From Photobacterium sp. DA100 (GTDB taxonomy: Bacteria > Pseudomonadota > Gammaproteobacteria > Enterobacterales > Vibrionaceae), in assembly GCF_029223585.1 (NCBI RefSeq), contig NZ_CP119423.1:2170001-2234000 (forward strand): a stretch of 64,000 nucleotides of DNA, written 5' to 3'. The notes below the pieces were generated by a model. That model did no database searches, was not told the origin of the DNA, and saw only the letters and a list, made by a program, of their open reading frames with translations. Both the position numbers and the translations under genes were made by a program. This document shows positions 45,312 through 55,242 of the stretch, piece by piece. Numbering within the stretch: the first letter of the stretch is position 1; every line of letters starts with the position of its first letter.

Positions 45312-47597
45312 CTAAAACCGCTTCATCTGCAGCTCATCCCAAGCAATCTCATCACTTGCCTGCTTGCAGTTGAGCAACGACTGGAAAATATTTTTTTTCA
45401 AGTTTAGGAAGATATAAAAACCGGCGATGTCTGAATTCGAATACTTCTCCAATTCGAGATGCGAAAAATACTCATCCAGCCGCTCTTCCAACCGCTTATA
45501 GTCTTGCAGGAGATGATCGACATCCAACTTAGCCGCGTTCAATGAGTCTGCCTTCCACAAGGCAACAGCCAATACGGGAATGACGGTGTCCCTGTGGCCT
45601 TGCTTGGCCTCCACCAGCAGCGGGCTTTCATCTAACTGCTTACGTGCTTTGATGAAGGTCATCAGGTGGTGGTGGAATACATCGCATTGGGCAATGTACT
45701 GAGTGAGTTGCTCGGCTGTCAGTGATGGGTAGGGCTCGGTGTTAAATTTCGCTCCCCACACCTGTAATTTTTTCAGCGCCACCACCATAGTGGCAATGCG
45801 CCAAACCAGCTGCAGTTTCTGCCAAACCGACAGGTGGTCGACCTGCAGTAAGTGGATCACCCCTGCAGCATGGCGGAAAAATCGCTCGCGAAACACCAAC
45901 ACTAAATGTTCGGGGCGGCTTGAGAAAGGCAAGTAATAGGAAATCACGACTGACAGCACCGTCATATAGAACAGAGTAACAATCGTGAGGGTGATACCGA
46001 AGTGATACACCATGCTGTTGTCAATACCGAGGGTAAACATCCCCAGTAGAAAGAAGATAGTGATGGGTCCCTTGAAAATATAAAACCCGACGAAAGTATA
46101 AATGAAGATAAACAATGCCAGTTCCGAGCCGAGGGTCAGTTGCGGCAGCAAAAACACATAGGCAGGCACGGAGAACACAAACCCAAGAGTAAACAGAACA
46201 AAAAGCATCACTGGATGGAAAGGCAAAAAAGACAGGATAGAGACAAATAACGTACTGAAAATAACAAAGTTATAGCCACCAGGCGGGTTGAAATGGATCC
46301 AAAATGCCCCAGCCAGCCAATAGGTGACAAAAACCTTTACCGCAGACTTGGCATTCTCGGCATCCCACCAATTAAAATTGGGTTTGGCCTTTAGCGCTGG
46401 CAACTCGAATTCCACCGTCCCGGTCAACGAGTCGATACTGCTGATACAGCTCTCCAGTTTGGCGAGGCGCTCCCGCAGCTGATTCAACAGATAACCGGAG
46501 GATATCGCTTCCCCGCGGTATAAGTGCCCGGCCTGCTTCAGCCTTTCCCCATCATATTCTACGGCCGCCAGTGACTGCGGCGGATGGGCTTCCTGCTTCT
46601 CCCAGGCATCCGGCAACCTGTCGAATAGCCCAATCACCTCGGCACGCATTTCCTCAAAGTCACGGAGATAATCCACCGGGTGCCCCCCTGAGCGTGAATG
46701 GTCCTTCGCGGCAAATAAGAGCAATTCGGAAATTTGGCTGTATAACGCAACCGTGCCGTCCCACTCTTTTTTGTAGGCGGAAATCTCACTGCATTCACTG
46801 TTAAGGGTTTGGTACCGAGCTGCGAAGGCTTGCTGGGCTGCAAATACCGTTTTACTGAGCTCAGCCACCGTGGGAGGAACATCTTCCACCTTGGCTACCG
46901 CTGATTCGTCACCCGGCGGCGGTGAGCCGAGTTCTTGCCCGTCAGGGGGACTCTCTGACTCTACTTGGTGCGGCGGCTGGCTTATGGCCTCAAACAACGC
47001 TTTTTGTGCGGCGCTCAGTTCATCACCAAGGTGACGGAGATTCTGCTCTACCCTGGGGGGAAAGAGGAACACCCCGACAATGGTGTAAACGACCACACCA
47101 AATATCGTCATGAAGGTGCGATCAAGCCCATAAATAAAAGCACCTTCAGCATCTCCGCCATTGTACATCATCAGGATCATCACACCCGTCAGCATGAATA
47201 AGGTCGGATCGTTGAGATATGCTGAGCGAATATAGAAAACAACCACAACAACCAGGGACACGGCAACCATGTAGAGCAGCCTGTCCTGAGCAAAAAAACC
47301 GACGAGGATTAGCCCGATAATCCCTCCGGCAATAGTACCAAGTACCCGCAGTGTGCCTTTGGCCAGTGATTCGCGGCGGCTCCCCGTCGATGCAATCAAC
47401 ATTACGGTTGTTGCCGCGGTCGAAGGCTGAGACCAGCCCAAAGCCATGGGGATCAAGTAGGCCAGCGTCAGGCTGACAGCAACACGGAAGGCAAACTTGA
47501 ACTTATCGCTCAAGCAAAAAGGCAATAACCAGTTACCCAACTGGAAAACCGACAGTCTTTGTTTAATACGGAGTAATTGAGTGTTGGCTTTACTCAC
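45312..47597 (-). CDS. FUSC-family inner-membrane efflux protein (AaeB/YdhK-like)
   Basis: 761 residues from GTG 47597 with AAGGG six bases before. Two blocks of about five to six membrane spans (about 35-190 and 440-570) are separated by a large cytoplasmic region, the layout of aromatic-acid exporters of the AaeB type. Together with the HlyD, DUF1656 and outer-membrane genes behind it, it makes a complete tripartite pump for organic acids or similar compounds. First gene of a nine-gene directon. Confidence 0.9.
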   Translation of the reverse strand: MSKANTQLLRIKQRLSVFQLGNWLLPFCLSDKFKFAFRVAVSLTLAYLIPMALGWSQPSTAATTVMLIASTGSRRESLAKGTLRVLGTIAGGIIGLILVGFFAQDRLLYMVAVSLVVVVVFYIRSAYLNDPTLFMLTGVMILMMYNGGDAEGAFIYGLDRTFMTIFGVVVYTIVGVFLFPPRVEQNLRHLGDELSAAQKALFEAISQPPHQVESESPPDGQELGSPPPGDESAVAKVEDVPPTVAELSKTVFAAQQAFAARYQTLNSECSEISAYKKEWDGTVALYSQISELLLFAAKDHSRSGGHPVDYLRDFEEMRAEVIGLFDRLPDAWEKQEAHPPQSLAAVEYDGERLKQAGHLYRGEAISSGYLLNQLRERLAKLESCISSIDSLTGTVEFELPALKAKPNFNWWDAENAKSAVKVFVTYWLAGAFWIHFNPPGGYNFVIFSTLFVSILSFLPFHPVMLFVLFTLGFVFSVPAYVFLLPQLTLGSELALFIFIYTFVGFYIFKGPITIFFLLGMFTLGIDNSMVYHFGITLTIVTLFYMTVLSVVISYYLPFSSRPEHLVLVFRERFFRHAAGVIHLLQVDHLSVWQKLQLVWRIATMVVALKKLQVWGAKFNTEPYPSLTAEQLTQYIAQCDVFHHHLMTFIKARKQLDESPLLVEAKQGHRDTVIPVLAVALWKADSLNAAKLDVDHLLQDYKRLEERLDEYFSHLELEKYSNSDIAGFYIFLNLKKNIFQSLLNCKQASDEIAWDELQMKRF

Positions 47598-47758
47598 GCG
47601 ATACCCTTTTAATAATACGCTGCTTAATAAGGCTAGGTTATTTTGGGTAAAGCACAGAAAAAAATTGTCTTATTTATCGAACTGTTAGACTGCTTGAACA
47701 GCAATTGCAGGACTGAGAATCCCTTCAGAGATGGCGTAACTATTGGCAGGAAGGATGC

Positions 47759-47782
47759 AAAAGCCCCAGTTTTCACCGGGGC
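47759..47782 (-). terminator. terminator of the AbgA-like gene
   Basis: GCCCC (47763-47767) and GGGGC (47778-47782) with extra pairs inside form a hairpin followed by TTTT on the minus strand, about 60 bases past the stop. Confidence 0.6.
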
Positions 47783-47840
47783 CTGTGACAAAAAGGATAA
47801 TATCCTAGTTGGCAGGGTGACGGTCTTGTTTGCGATTAAA

Positions 47841-49178
47841 TCAATTGCTGGTTATCGACGGTTCACTGGCCGACTCTGCTCGCAACAGTGGTTGCTGAAG
47901 GGCATTGACAGCATTGAGCAGCAGCTTAACCGCGGGCAGCATACGGCTTTCATCGATATCAAAATCACCATTGTGATGGCCTGCCGTTAAGTCCGAGCCA
48001 ATCAGACAATATATCGCCTTACCACCGCGGGACTGCACGCGGTCAACCAAATAGCCGGCATCTTCACTGGCACCGAAATCTTTTTCTCTGAGTACGTCAG
48101 TAAATCCACTCTCCGGGCCAACAGACTCCAGCAATTCGACGAGCTCAAGATCGTTTTCAAGACCTATCGCCTCGCCTTGCGCGCAGAGTTTAACTTTCAC
48201 CCCATGCATCATCGCCGCAGCCTCGGCAATGTTTTCCACCTGCTGGAACATATAGGAATTCAAGGCACGGTTCTCACCACGCGTTTCCCCCAGCAGTACC
48301 GCACTGGCTGGAATGACATTACGTCCATCGCCGGCATGCATTTGCCCGATGTTGATCCGAGTCATACCATCGCGGTGGCGTGGAATAGCCAGCATCTGGC
48401 TTACCGCGGTACAGGCCGCCGCAAGGGCATTTTGCCCAGCATTGGGCTCAATCCCAGCGTGAGCGGGTTTGCCCGTAAAATGAAGATCAAACTTTGAACT
48501 ACAGAGGAAATGCTGGGGGTCACAGACTAAGGTCCCGCTTGGCACGTTCATGCCGATATGGGCCGCAAAGAAATAGTCCACATCGTCAAGCCAGCCACTC
48601 TCAGCAATGGCCTTACCCGCACGGCACCCTTCTTCTGCTGGCTGAAACAGTAATTTTATCTTACCGTTTAGCAGATCTTTGTTTTGTGCCAGTACTTCGG
48701 CAATTCCCAAGCCAATCGCAGCGTGGGCATCGTGTCCGCATGCATGCGCCACACCCGGTGCCAGTGAAGCAAAACCCAGGAACCGAGGACGATGGGCATC
48801 CTCTTCACTTTCCATGACTTCAACGGCATCGATATCAAAACGCAGCGCAATCACAGGGCCTGGCCGCCCCGTATCGAGCACCGCTCCAACCCCGGTAATG
48901 CCATCCATATGGGCCAGATAGGTAATATCCGCTCCCCAACTAATCGCCCGCTCTTGTGCCTGAGCAACCAGCACTTCATCGCGCCCCATAATCGAGGAGC
49001 GAAGAATGATCTCATCGCTGAAATGCAGCGAGTAGCCCAAGTTTTCAAGATGGCTAGCGATACGGCTCGTGGTAAAAAATTCCCGCCACGCGGCTTCCGG
49101 GTAGCGATGAAACTCCCGGCGATGATTCATTAAGCGCTGAGACAGCGTCTGTTCATCGAAATGCAAGTTACTTAACAC
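47841..49178 (-). CDS. AbgA-like M20 amidohydrolase
   Basis: 445 residues from GTG 49178 after AGGAA. M20D peptidase family with the metal ligands in ACGHDAHAA (Cys and His) and PAEEG (Glu-Glu). GRPGPVIALRFDIDAVE, HFTGKPAHAG and NVIPASAVLLGETRG align well with AbgA, one half of E. coli p-aminobenzoyl-glutamate hydrolase. No AbgB partner is adjacent. It may cleave a different N-acyl amino acid. It follows the AttH-like gene by 35 bases and probably belongs to that operon. Confidence 0.85.
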   Translation of the reverse strand: MLSNLHFDEQTLSQRLMNHRREFHRYPEAAWREFFTTSRIASHLENLGYSLHFSDEIILRSSIMGRDEVLVAQAQERAISWGADITYLAHMDGITGVGAVLDTGRPGPVIALRFDIDAVEVMESEEDAHRPRFLGFASLAPGVAHACGHDAHAAIGLGIAEVLAQNKDLLNGKIKLLFQPAEEGCRAGKAIAESGWLDDVDYFFAAHIGMNVPSGTLVCDPQHFLCSSKFDLHFTGKPAHAGIEPNAGQNALAAACTAVSQMLAIPRHRDGMTRINIGQMHAGDGRNVIPASAVLLGETRGENRALNSYMFQQVENIAEAAAMMHGVKVKLCAQGEAIGLENDLELVELLESVGPESGFTDVLREKDFGASEDAGYLVDRVQSRGGKAIYCLIGSDLTAGHHNGDFDIDESRMLPAVKLLLNAVNALQQPLLRAESASEPSITSN

Positions 49179-49213
49179 CTATTGTTCCTAATAATCTTTT
49201 ACAGGGCGCGGCT

Positions 49214-50317
49214 TCAATAGCCTGTCAGCTCCATAAATCCTTGTCCTGTATGGCTTCCTGTAACCCTTATCGGCCCTTCCCAATAAGAGAAGATGAACGG
49301 GAGCCACTGCTCCTTTCGGACCACATCCACTTTAAGTTTTATCCCCTTTGACGGCACATCTATTTGCCATGCGACGGGATGCGTTTTTCCCCCTTGGGTC
49401 GAAAATGTAACCGGCAGCAACTGAATGTCTTCCGCCGCCAGTGCCTCATTGTGGCCATCGGCCCTGCTCAGCGAGCCAAAATAATACGGACGGGTATCTT
49501 TTTCTCTGATCTGATACAGCATTAATGCACTTCCATCATCGAGATGGATAGCGAACCAGTCCCATCCCAGTTGATTTTCAGCCAGTCCGCGGCTACTCCA
49601 CTCACGGTCAAACCAAGCATCACCGGTGACCTCGAAACGCTTACCGTCTAACTCTATACGCCCGTCAATTTGCAAGAAGGGGGCACTGAAGTAGTATGAC
49701 GCAATATCTTTGGTCGCATGCTTCTTACTATAGCCCTGCTCGCCTTGCAACACGATATTACCGGTTTGCTGGATCGCCAATTTGCCGGCCATACCGCTGT
49801 CATCGGCGAACGACAGCACTCCCGGAAATGGCGAATCGGAGAAAGAGCGCCACTCCCAATTATCCAGCCATGCTCGGTAGGGCTGCCCTAGCACGCCCGC
49901 TTGTCCGATCCCTCCCCGGGCAAAACGCTCGGCAGCCCACACTTTATCTTTGCCGCTAACCACCAAATGGGCCATATACCGTTGCGGGCTCTCCCAACCG
50001 TGCCCCTCGCCAGGCAGCGAACGGGAGCGGAACAAGGTCCATTGAAAACCAAACTCCTCGCCATCTTCTGCTTTGAGGTTTGCCGTCAGGTACCACCATT
50101 CGGTTCTGAATTCCGGATGGGGTAAATGATCACGCGGAAACTGAAACTGATAGCCAGGCACAACCTGGGCAAATTGGTCACTGTCTTGCCCCACCATCAT
50201 GGATACGGAACGGTTGACCTGGGCTTCTTCTGGCTCGCAGCTCAACAGTCCCAGCACCGCAACAATAGCGACAAGAGAGACAATCAAATACCCGCGCAGG
50301 AAATTTCTCCCCTTCAT
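49214..50317 (-). CDS. AttH/CrtC-like lipoprotein (lipocalin-like)
   Basis: 367 residues from ATG 50317, which shares its A with the stop of the ABC permease gene (TGATG). The N-terminus is a lipoprotein signal with the lipobox LGLLSC. The body matches the CrtC/AttH family (COG5621): HPEFRTEWWYLTANL, GFQWTLFRS and WFDREWSSRGL. In carotenoid producers the fold acts as a hydratase, but AttH-like lipoproteins accompany ABC exporters and their activity is unknown. It should sit on the periplasmic face of a membrane. Confidence 0.85.
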   Translation of the reverse strand: MKGRNFLRGYLIVSLVAIVAVLGLLSCEPEEAQVNRSVSMMVGQDSDQFAQVVPGYQFQFPRDHLPHPEFRTEWWYLTANLKAEDGEEFGFQWTLFRSRSLPGEGHGWESPQRYMAHLVVSGKDKVWAAERFARGGIGQAGVLGQPYRAWLDNWEWRSFSDSPFPGVLSFADDSGMAGKLAIQQTGNIVLQGEQGYSKKHATKDIASYYFSAPFLQIDGRIELDGKRFEVTGDAWFDREWSSRGLAENQLGWDWFAIHLDDGSALMLYQIREKDTRPYYFGSLSRADGHNEALAAEDIQLLPVTFSTQGGKTHPVAWQIDVPSKGIKLKVDVVRKEQWLPFIFSYWEGPIRVTGSHTGQGFMELTGY

Positions 50318-52782
50318 CAGAACGACTCCCTTAGTGACATGATTGCTGACTGCTTCACCAGCCGCCATACCGGCCACGCCCCGGCAAGCAGTAATACAAC
50401 CAACGCCGATCCCAGTGAGAACAGATAGTTGGTAGGGAAATATTCGATTGGCATTGTCCAGCCGAAGGAGTACTTCAAAACAACATCAATCAGTAACTGA
50501 GCCAAGACAAGGCCAAGCGGCAAGGCTATCAAAGCGGTGAGCAAGCCAATCACGAGCAACTGCCCTCCTCCCAGCAACGCCAGTTCCCGGCCGGTCATTC
50601 CCATGCAGCGCAATAAGGCAAACTGGCGCAGGCGTGAAGTTTCCCCTGCCACCGTTGCAAAGAACAACCCGCACACGGCTACGACCAAGGTCAGTTTGCC
50701 AAGCGTTGCCGTGACGATAAATGTACGATCGAACACATTCATTGCCTGGAGCATCAAGTCGTTGTTGTTGCGTATTCTCTCCGGCGGCAAGCGGAACGTT
50801 TCGCCAAGAGAGCGGATTATGCTATCTGCCTGGGCATGATCGTCAAGATGGACCGCAAGGCTCACTTGCCCCTTGTGCGGCCAAATCGCCTTCCAGCGCT
50901 TCTGGGACATGATGACTTGTCCGTAGGGATTGCCGTAGTCATAGAACACACCGGCGACAAGCCACTGCTTGTTTAATGGCGGCGGCAGATCCAGTACCTG
51001 CCCCGGCTTGATATTTTGCTTCAGGGCCATCGACTCACTCACCAGAATGGCCCGCTCATGATGCAGTTTCTGCCAGTATTCAGGCATCGCGACTTTAACC
51101 GCAAGAGCTTGTTTTTCGTCTTCGGTCCCGCCAACACTGACAACCTGCAAGGTACCAGACTCAGATGGCAGCATCTTGCGCCACTGCCACCAAACTTGTT
51201 TCACTTCATCTTGGTTTTCCAGCCACTGGGTCATCCTCGGGGCCATATTAACCGACGGGCGAATATAGATATCAGCCGCCAATCGCTGCTCTAACCAGGT
51301 TTGGGTGGTATTCCTAAAACTGCCGACCATGGTTTCCATACCGATATTCGATGCCAGCGCCAGCATGAATGCCATTGCGGCAACGCCCCGATAACTCAGG
51401 CTGGCCGCCGCATCGGAAAAGAACCAGCGCAGGCGAGCCGAGCGAACCACAATCCCCAACACACGGAATAGCTGCCACAACAAGAAAGGCATAGCCAGTG
51501 CCGAGGCAATCAGTATGCAAGCTATCAGGACAAACCCCGCTTTTTGGCCATGTGGCAGTTGATAGGCCGCGATAGCCGCCCCGACGAACATGCACGAGAA
51601 CACCGCCTGAAGGGCAAACTCTCGGCCGCTGAACCTTACCAGCGACATACGAGTAGCCAAACGCGCAGGCTGACTATTAATCAGGCGTACCAAAGGCCAA
51701 CCACAGGCTAGCAGGCACCCGCCGACGGCAATCAGGATCGAGGCAGCCCCCCACTCCCATTGCCAGCGAACCGCCAGGCTCACATTGGCCCCGTAGAGGT
51801 CATTCAGAGTTTGGGCCACGGAAGGAAGCAGCTTTTCTGCCAGAAGCAGGCCCAAAAGGTTCCCTCCTATCAAGCCCACGATAATCCATACCACCAGCTC
51901 CAAGCTCAGCGCCTGAATCAATTGCCCCGAAGAAACCCCCGCTTGACGCATTAACCCGACCAGTGGCTGTCGCTGGGAAAAAGACAACGACATTGCCTGA
52001 TAGAAAATAAACAGACCGACCACGAAAGCTAACATGCCCATTGCCAGTAAGTTCAAGTGGAACGCATCCGTGAGCGGCTCTAGACCGGCAGTTTCTTGTT
52101 TCTCTAACTTGAGCGCAGTTGGCAGCTTATCTTCCAGTCTGCTGAGGGTTCGCGGGTTCAAGTCCCCACAAAGAATCGAGCTAAGCCCTGAGCTGGGCTG
52201 CAGCTGCCTGAGCAAGGCCATATCCGCAATTAACCGCGGTCCCTTGATACGCTCTTCACTGACGACTTGGAGCGGGCCGATGGACTTTCCAGACTCCAGT
52301 TGCAAAATCTGGCCATCCTTGAATCCCATATAGTTGGCGAGCTGCTCACCCACCAGCACCGGATATGGTGGCTGCATCAGGGACAGGATCTGTTGCTGGT
52401 TCTCGCTGCCCGGTACGGTATTGTGGCGGAAGCTGGAAAACAACGCGATAGGATCGAGGCCGACAAGCTCGAGGCTGCGCCCGTTGTCAAGCGTAATGCG
52501 CAGCTCATCCATCGGCACGCATTGGCTAAAACCATCACGACGAAGCTGGACATAAAACCCCTGGGGAACTTTTAACGCCGGCTGGCTGTGACGAATGCGA
52601 TACGGAAAAGGATTGGAAAAAAGGAGTTCACCATCGCGGTAGCTTTCACGCGCTTGCTGATTGACGCCCATGACCCCAACCAAGAGGGCAATACCTAATG
52701 TCAGTCCCAACCAAACAAGGACAATTTGAAGAGGGTGACGCTTATAATGCCCCCAAAGCGCTTTAGCTACGGGGCTTGACAT
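50317..52782 (-). CDS. ABC transporter permease with two FtsX domains (AttF/G-like)
   Basis: 821 residues. Begins with a span at about 17-38 (VLVWLGLTLGIALLVGVMGV), a large periplasmic region, three or four spans (about 245-375), then further spans, a second periplasmic region and a final FtsX block of three spans (about 680-815). This is the fused two-domain layout of MacB/LolCE-type mechanotransmission systems. GGAGG precedes the ATG inside the end of the ATPase gene. Partner of the ATPase and lipoprotein next to it. Confidence 0.9.
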   Translation of the reverse strand: MSSPVAKALWGHYKRHPLQIVLVWLGLTLGIALLVGVMGVNQQARESYRDGELLFSNPFPYRIRHSQPALKVPQGFYVQLRRDGFSQCVPMDELRITLDNGRSLELVGLDPIALFSSFRHNTVPGSENQQQILSLMQPPYPVLVGEQLANYMGFKDGQILQLESGKSIGPLQVVSEERIKGPRLIADMALLRQLQPSSGLSSILCGDLNPRTLSRLEDKLPTALKLEKQETAGLEPLTDAFHLNLLAMGMLAFVVGLFIFYQAMSLSFSQRQPLVGLMRQAGVSSGQLIQALSLELVVWIIVGLIGGNLLGLLLAEKLLPSVAQTLNDLYGANVSLAVRWQWEWGAASILIAVGGCLLACGWPLVRLINSQPARLATRMSLVRFSGREFALQAVFSCMFVGAAIAAYQLPHGQKAGFVLIACILIASALAMPFLLWQLFRVLGIVVRSARLRWFFSDAAASLSYRGVAAMAFMLALASNIGMETMVGSFRNTTQTWLEQRLAADIYIRPSVNMAPRMTQWLENQDEVKQVWWQWRKMLPSESGTLQVVSVGGTEDEKQALAVKVAMPEYWQKLHHERAILVSESMALKQNIKPGQVLDLPPPLNKQWLVAGVFYDYGNPYGQVIMSQKRWKAIWPHKGQVSLAVHLDDHAQADSIIRSLGETFRLPPERIRNNNDLMLQAMNVFDRTFIVTATLGKLTLVVAVCGLFFATVAGETSRLRQFALLRCMGMTGRELALLGGGQLLVIGLLTALIALPLGLVLAQLLIDVVLKYSFGWTMPIEYFPTNYLFSLGSALVVLLLAGAWPVWRLVKQSAIMSLRESF

Positions 52783-53434
52783 GTAACAGTCCTCCCTGCA
52801 GGCGAATGCAGCCGTTCATATGTGCGGCGACCTGTTTACTGTGGGTAACCAGCAGCAAAGTACAATCCAATTGTTTGGTCAGGTTGATAAGCAAATTAAT
52901 CACCGCGGCGGCATTTCGCTCATCCAGGCTACCGGTAGGTTCATCCGCCAATAGAATTTGCGGCTCCATGTAAAGGGCCCGGGCAATCGCCGCTCGCTGC
53001 TGTTGGCCTCCCGACATTTCCTCCGGGTAACGCCCCAGCAGCGGCATCAAATCCAAGGCGGCAATAATTTGTCGCCACAGCGCTGGGTTTTCTTCCAGCC
53101 CCTTTAGCTGGCGGCAGAAACGAATATTGTCTGCCGTCGTGAGGGTTGGTAGCAAATTAAATTGCTGAAAAACCAAACCTATATTGTTACGACGGAAAGC
53201 CGTTCTCTCTCGCTCCGAGATAGTATGGATAGGCTTATCACCGAGCCATACCTCACCGGAATCAACACTATCTAGCCCAGCAATCAGGTTAAGCAGGGTA
53301 CTTTTTCCCGAGCCACTCTCACCCATCAGCGCCAGTTGCTCACCTTGCTTTAATTCCAGCTCAGCACCTTGCAAAACCGAATGGTATTCATCACCATCCA
53401 TATATCCTTTGCAAAGGTTGACCAGTCGTAACAT
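52763..53434 (-). CDS. ABC transporter ATP-binding protein (LolD/MacB type)
   Basis: 223 residues. Walker A GESGSGKST (38-46), Q-loop FQQFN (about 89-93), signature SGGQQQR (141-147), Walker B ILLADEP (160-166) with the catalytic Glu, and switch His in VTHS. Drives the FtsX-type permease encoded 20 bases inside its 3' end. First gene of the operon ending in the AbgA-like gene. The AttE-AttH group in Agrobacterium has the same combination. Confidence 0.93.
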   Translation of the reverse strand: MLRLVNLCKGYMDGDEYHSVLQGAELELKQGEQLALMGESGSGKSTLLNLIAGLDSVDSGEVWLGDKPIHTISERERTAFRRNNIGLVFQQFNLLPTLTTADNIRFCRQLKGLEENPALWRQIIAALDLMPLLGRYPEEMSGGQQQRAAIARALYMEPQILLADEPTGSLDERNAAAVINLLINLTKQLDCTLLLVTHSKQVAAHMNGCIRLQGGLLHVKPRS

Positions 53435-53705
53435 TATAATCCCCAGTTATAGGAAGTGTTTGCCCTGAAATTTACAGCAAACCAATTGTTCTATAAAGGC
53501 CTTTAATGAACATAGAGATAAAACACACCTATTACGTTACATCCGCTCTACATTTCCTTTAAAGCCCCTACATGCCCCTCACAAAATAGCGCCGCACAAC
53601 CGCGATTGCTGTTGTATATTTTTATTGTATACCTTTGTTTGATAGCCAGTCTTTGATTCCACCTCATTTAACTGGCCAATTACCCGCTACACGGAGCAGT
53701 AGTAT

Positions 53706-55169
53706 ATGGATAAAACAATTTTAGTTGTTGGCGCATCGGGTTACATCGGCAGTCACCTTGTGCCCGAACTGGCCTGTGCAGGCTATAGGGTCAAAGCCAC
53801 ATGCCGCAACTTGAAATTGTTAGAAAAGCGCGGCTGGCAAAATCTTGATAATGTCAGTTTACACCAACTCGATCTCACCGAGCCAGCTGACCTAGCCCCC
53901 CTGCTGGAAGGAGTCGAAAGTGTTTTCTTTCTCGTCCATGGCATGAACCACGGCCACGACTTTATTGACATTGAACTGCAGGCTGCGAAAAATTTCAGCG
54001 CCGCCCTTAAACAATCAGATGTCGAGCGAGTGATCTATTTGGGCGCTTTGCAACCTTCAGACGGCAAACCTTCCGAACACCTTTTAGCCCGCAAGGCGAC
54101 AGGAGAAATTCTAAGAGAAAGCGGTAAACCAATTACCGAGCTGCGTGCGGGGATCATCGTTGGCCCCGGCTCTGCTGCCTTTGAAGTGATGCGCGATTTT
54201 GCCTTGCATTTCCCCATCCTTATTACCCCCAAATGGGTCTACTCCAAGAGCTCACCGATTGCACTGCGCAACCTGCTGCATTACCTCCTTGAACTACTCA
54301 ACTTCCAGCCTACCCGCCACCAAATAATGGATGTCGCTGGCCCGAAAAATATCAGCTATGCCAAACAGCTTCGTACGATTGGCTTTCAGGCCGGGAGAAA
54401 AGTCAGGATCTTGCCCCTGCCCTTTCTGACCCCAAGGTTCGCCGCCCGCTGGCTTCGCTTGGTAACATCCGTACCCACCAATATCGCAAAAGCCTTAATC
54501 GGCGGACTAGGCCATGATTTACGCGCCAACGGCTCTGCGCTGCAATCGCTGATCCCCCAGCATCTGCTGAGCTATGACGAAGCCGTGGAAGAAAGCCTGG
54601 CACACGAGAACGAAGTTGTCCGGAGTGATATCTGGGGGTTTGACCCGGACGCGCTCGCTCGCTGGCAACCCGGTTTTGGTTATTACCCCAAACAAGCCGG
54701 ATACCATTTGAAAACCAACGCCACTGCCGAACAACTCTGGCGGCAAATTCTGCGGATGGGCGGGAAAGAGGGCTATTTTTATGCCAATTATCTGTGGTGG
54801 ATCAGAGAGTGGATGGATTGGGTTATCGGTGGCGAAGGGCTGAACCGCTACCGCCGGGATCCCGACCATCTGGAGCTGGGGGATAAAATTGACTCCTGGA
54901 AGGTGATCAGTATCGAGCCCAACCGCTTTTTGTCGCTGCTATTTGGCATGAAGGCTCCGGGGCTTGGCCGCTTGGAGTTTACCATTGAAGATAAAGGTGA
55001 CCACCGCGAAATCGACATTCGTGCCTGGTGGCACCCAGCCGGCTTCTCCGGCTTGCTCTACTGGTTTGCCATGATGCCCGCCCACCTTTTTATTTTCCGG
55101 GGAATGACCCATGCCTTAGTGGAGCGCTGTCATGCAAAGGCACAGGAAGGGAAAACCGAGACGATATAA
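53706..55169 (+). CDS. NAD(P)-binding protein with DUF2867 C-terminal domain
   Basis: 487 residues. N-terminal extended-SDR/NmrA-like Rossmann fold (about 1-300) with the nucleotide loop GASGYIGSH (9-17) and an NAD-like RNLK segment. The C-terminal 150 residues (about 330-480), with YLWWIREWMDWVIGGEGLNRYRRDP, match DUF2867. The active-site YxxxK of typical SDRs is not obvious, so it may be a sensor or a quinone or fatty-group reductase. It diverges from the ABC operon with about 270 bases between. Confidence 0.83.
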   Translation: MDKTILVVGASGYIGSHLVPELACAGYRVKATCRNLKLLEKRGWQNLDNVSLHQLDLTEPADLAPLLEGVESVFFLVHGMNHGHDFIDIELQAAKNFSAALKQSDVERVIYLGALQPSDGKPSEHLLARKATGEILRESGKPITELRAGIIVGPGSAAFEVMRDFALHFPILITPKWVYSKSSPIALRNLLHYLLELLNFQPTRHQIMDVAGPKNISYAKQLRTIGFQAGRKVRILPLPFLTPRFAARWLRLVTSVPTNIAKALIGGLGHDLRANGSALQSLIPQHLLSYDEAVEESLAHENEVVRSDIWGFDPDALARWQPGFGYYPKQAGYHLKTNATAEQLWRQILRMGGKEGYFYANYLWWIREWMDWVIGGEGLNRYRRDPDHLELGDKIDSWKVISIEPNRFLSLLFGMKAPGLGRLEFTIEDKGDHREIDIRAWWHPAGFSGLLYWFAMMPAHLFIFRGMTHALVERCHAKAQEGKTETI

Positions 55170-55196
55170 TCAAGCCGATGGCTTATAGCAAAGACA

Positions 55197-55227
55197 AAAA
55201 CGGGAACCATTCGGTTCCCGTTTTCTT
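55197..55227. terminator. bidirectional terminator after the DUF2867 gene
   Basis: AACGGGAACC and GGTTCCCGTT form a perfect stem (55199-55208 and 55213-55222), flanked by A-run and T-run. Confidence 0.92.
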
Positions 55228-55242
55228 ATGCAAACAAGCGAG

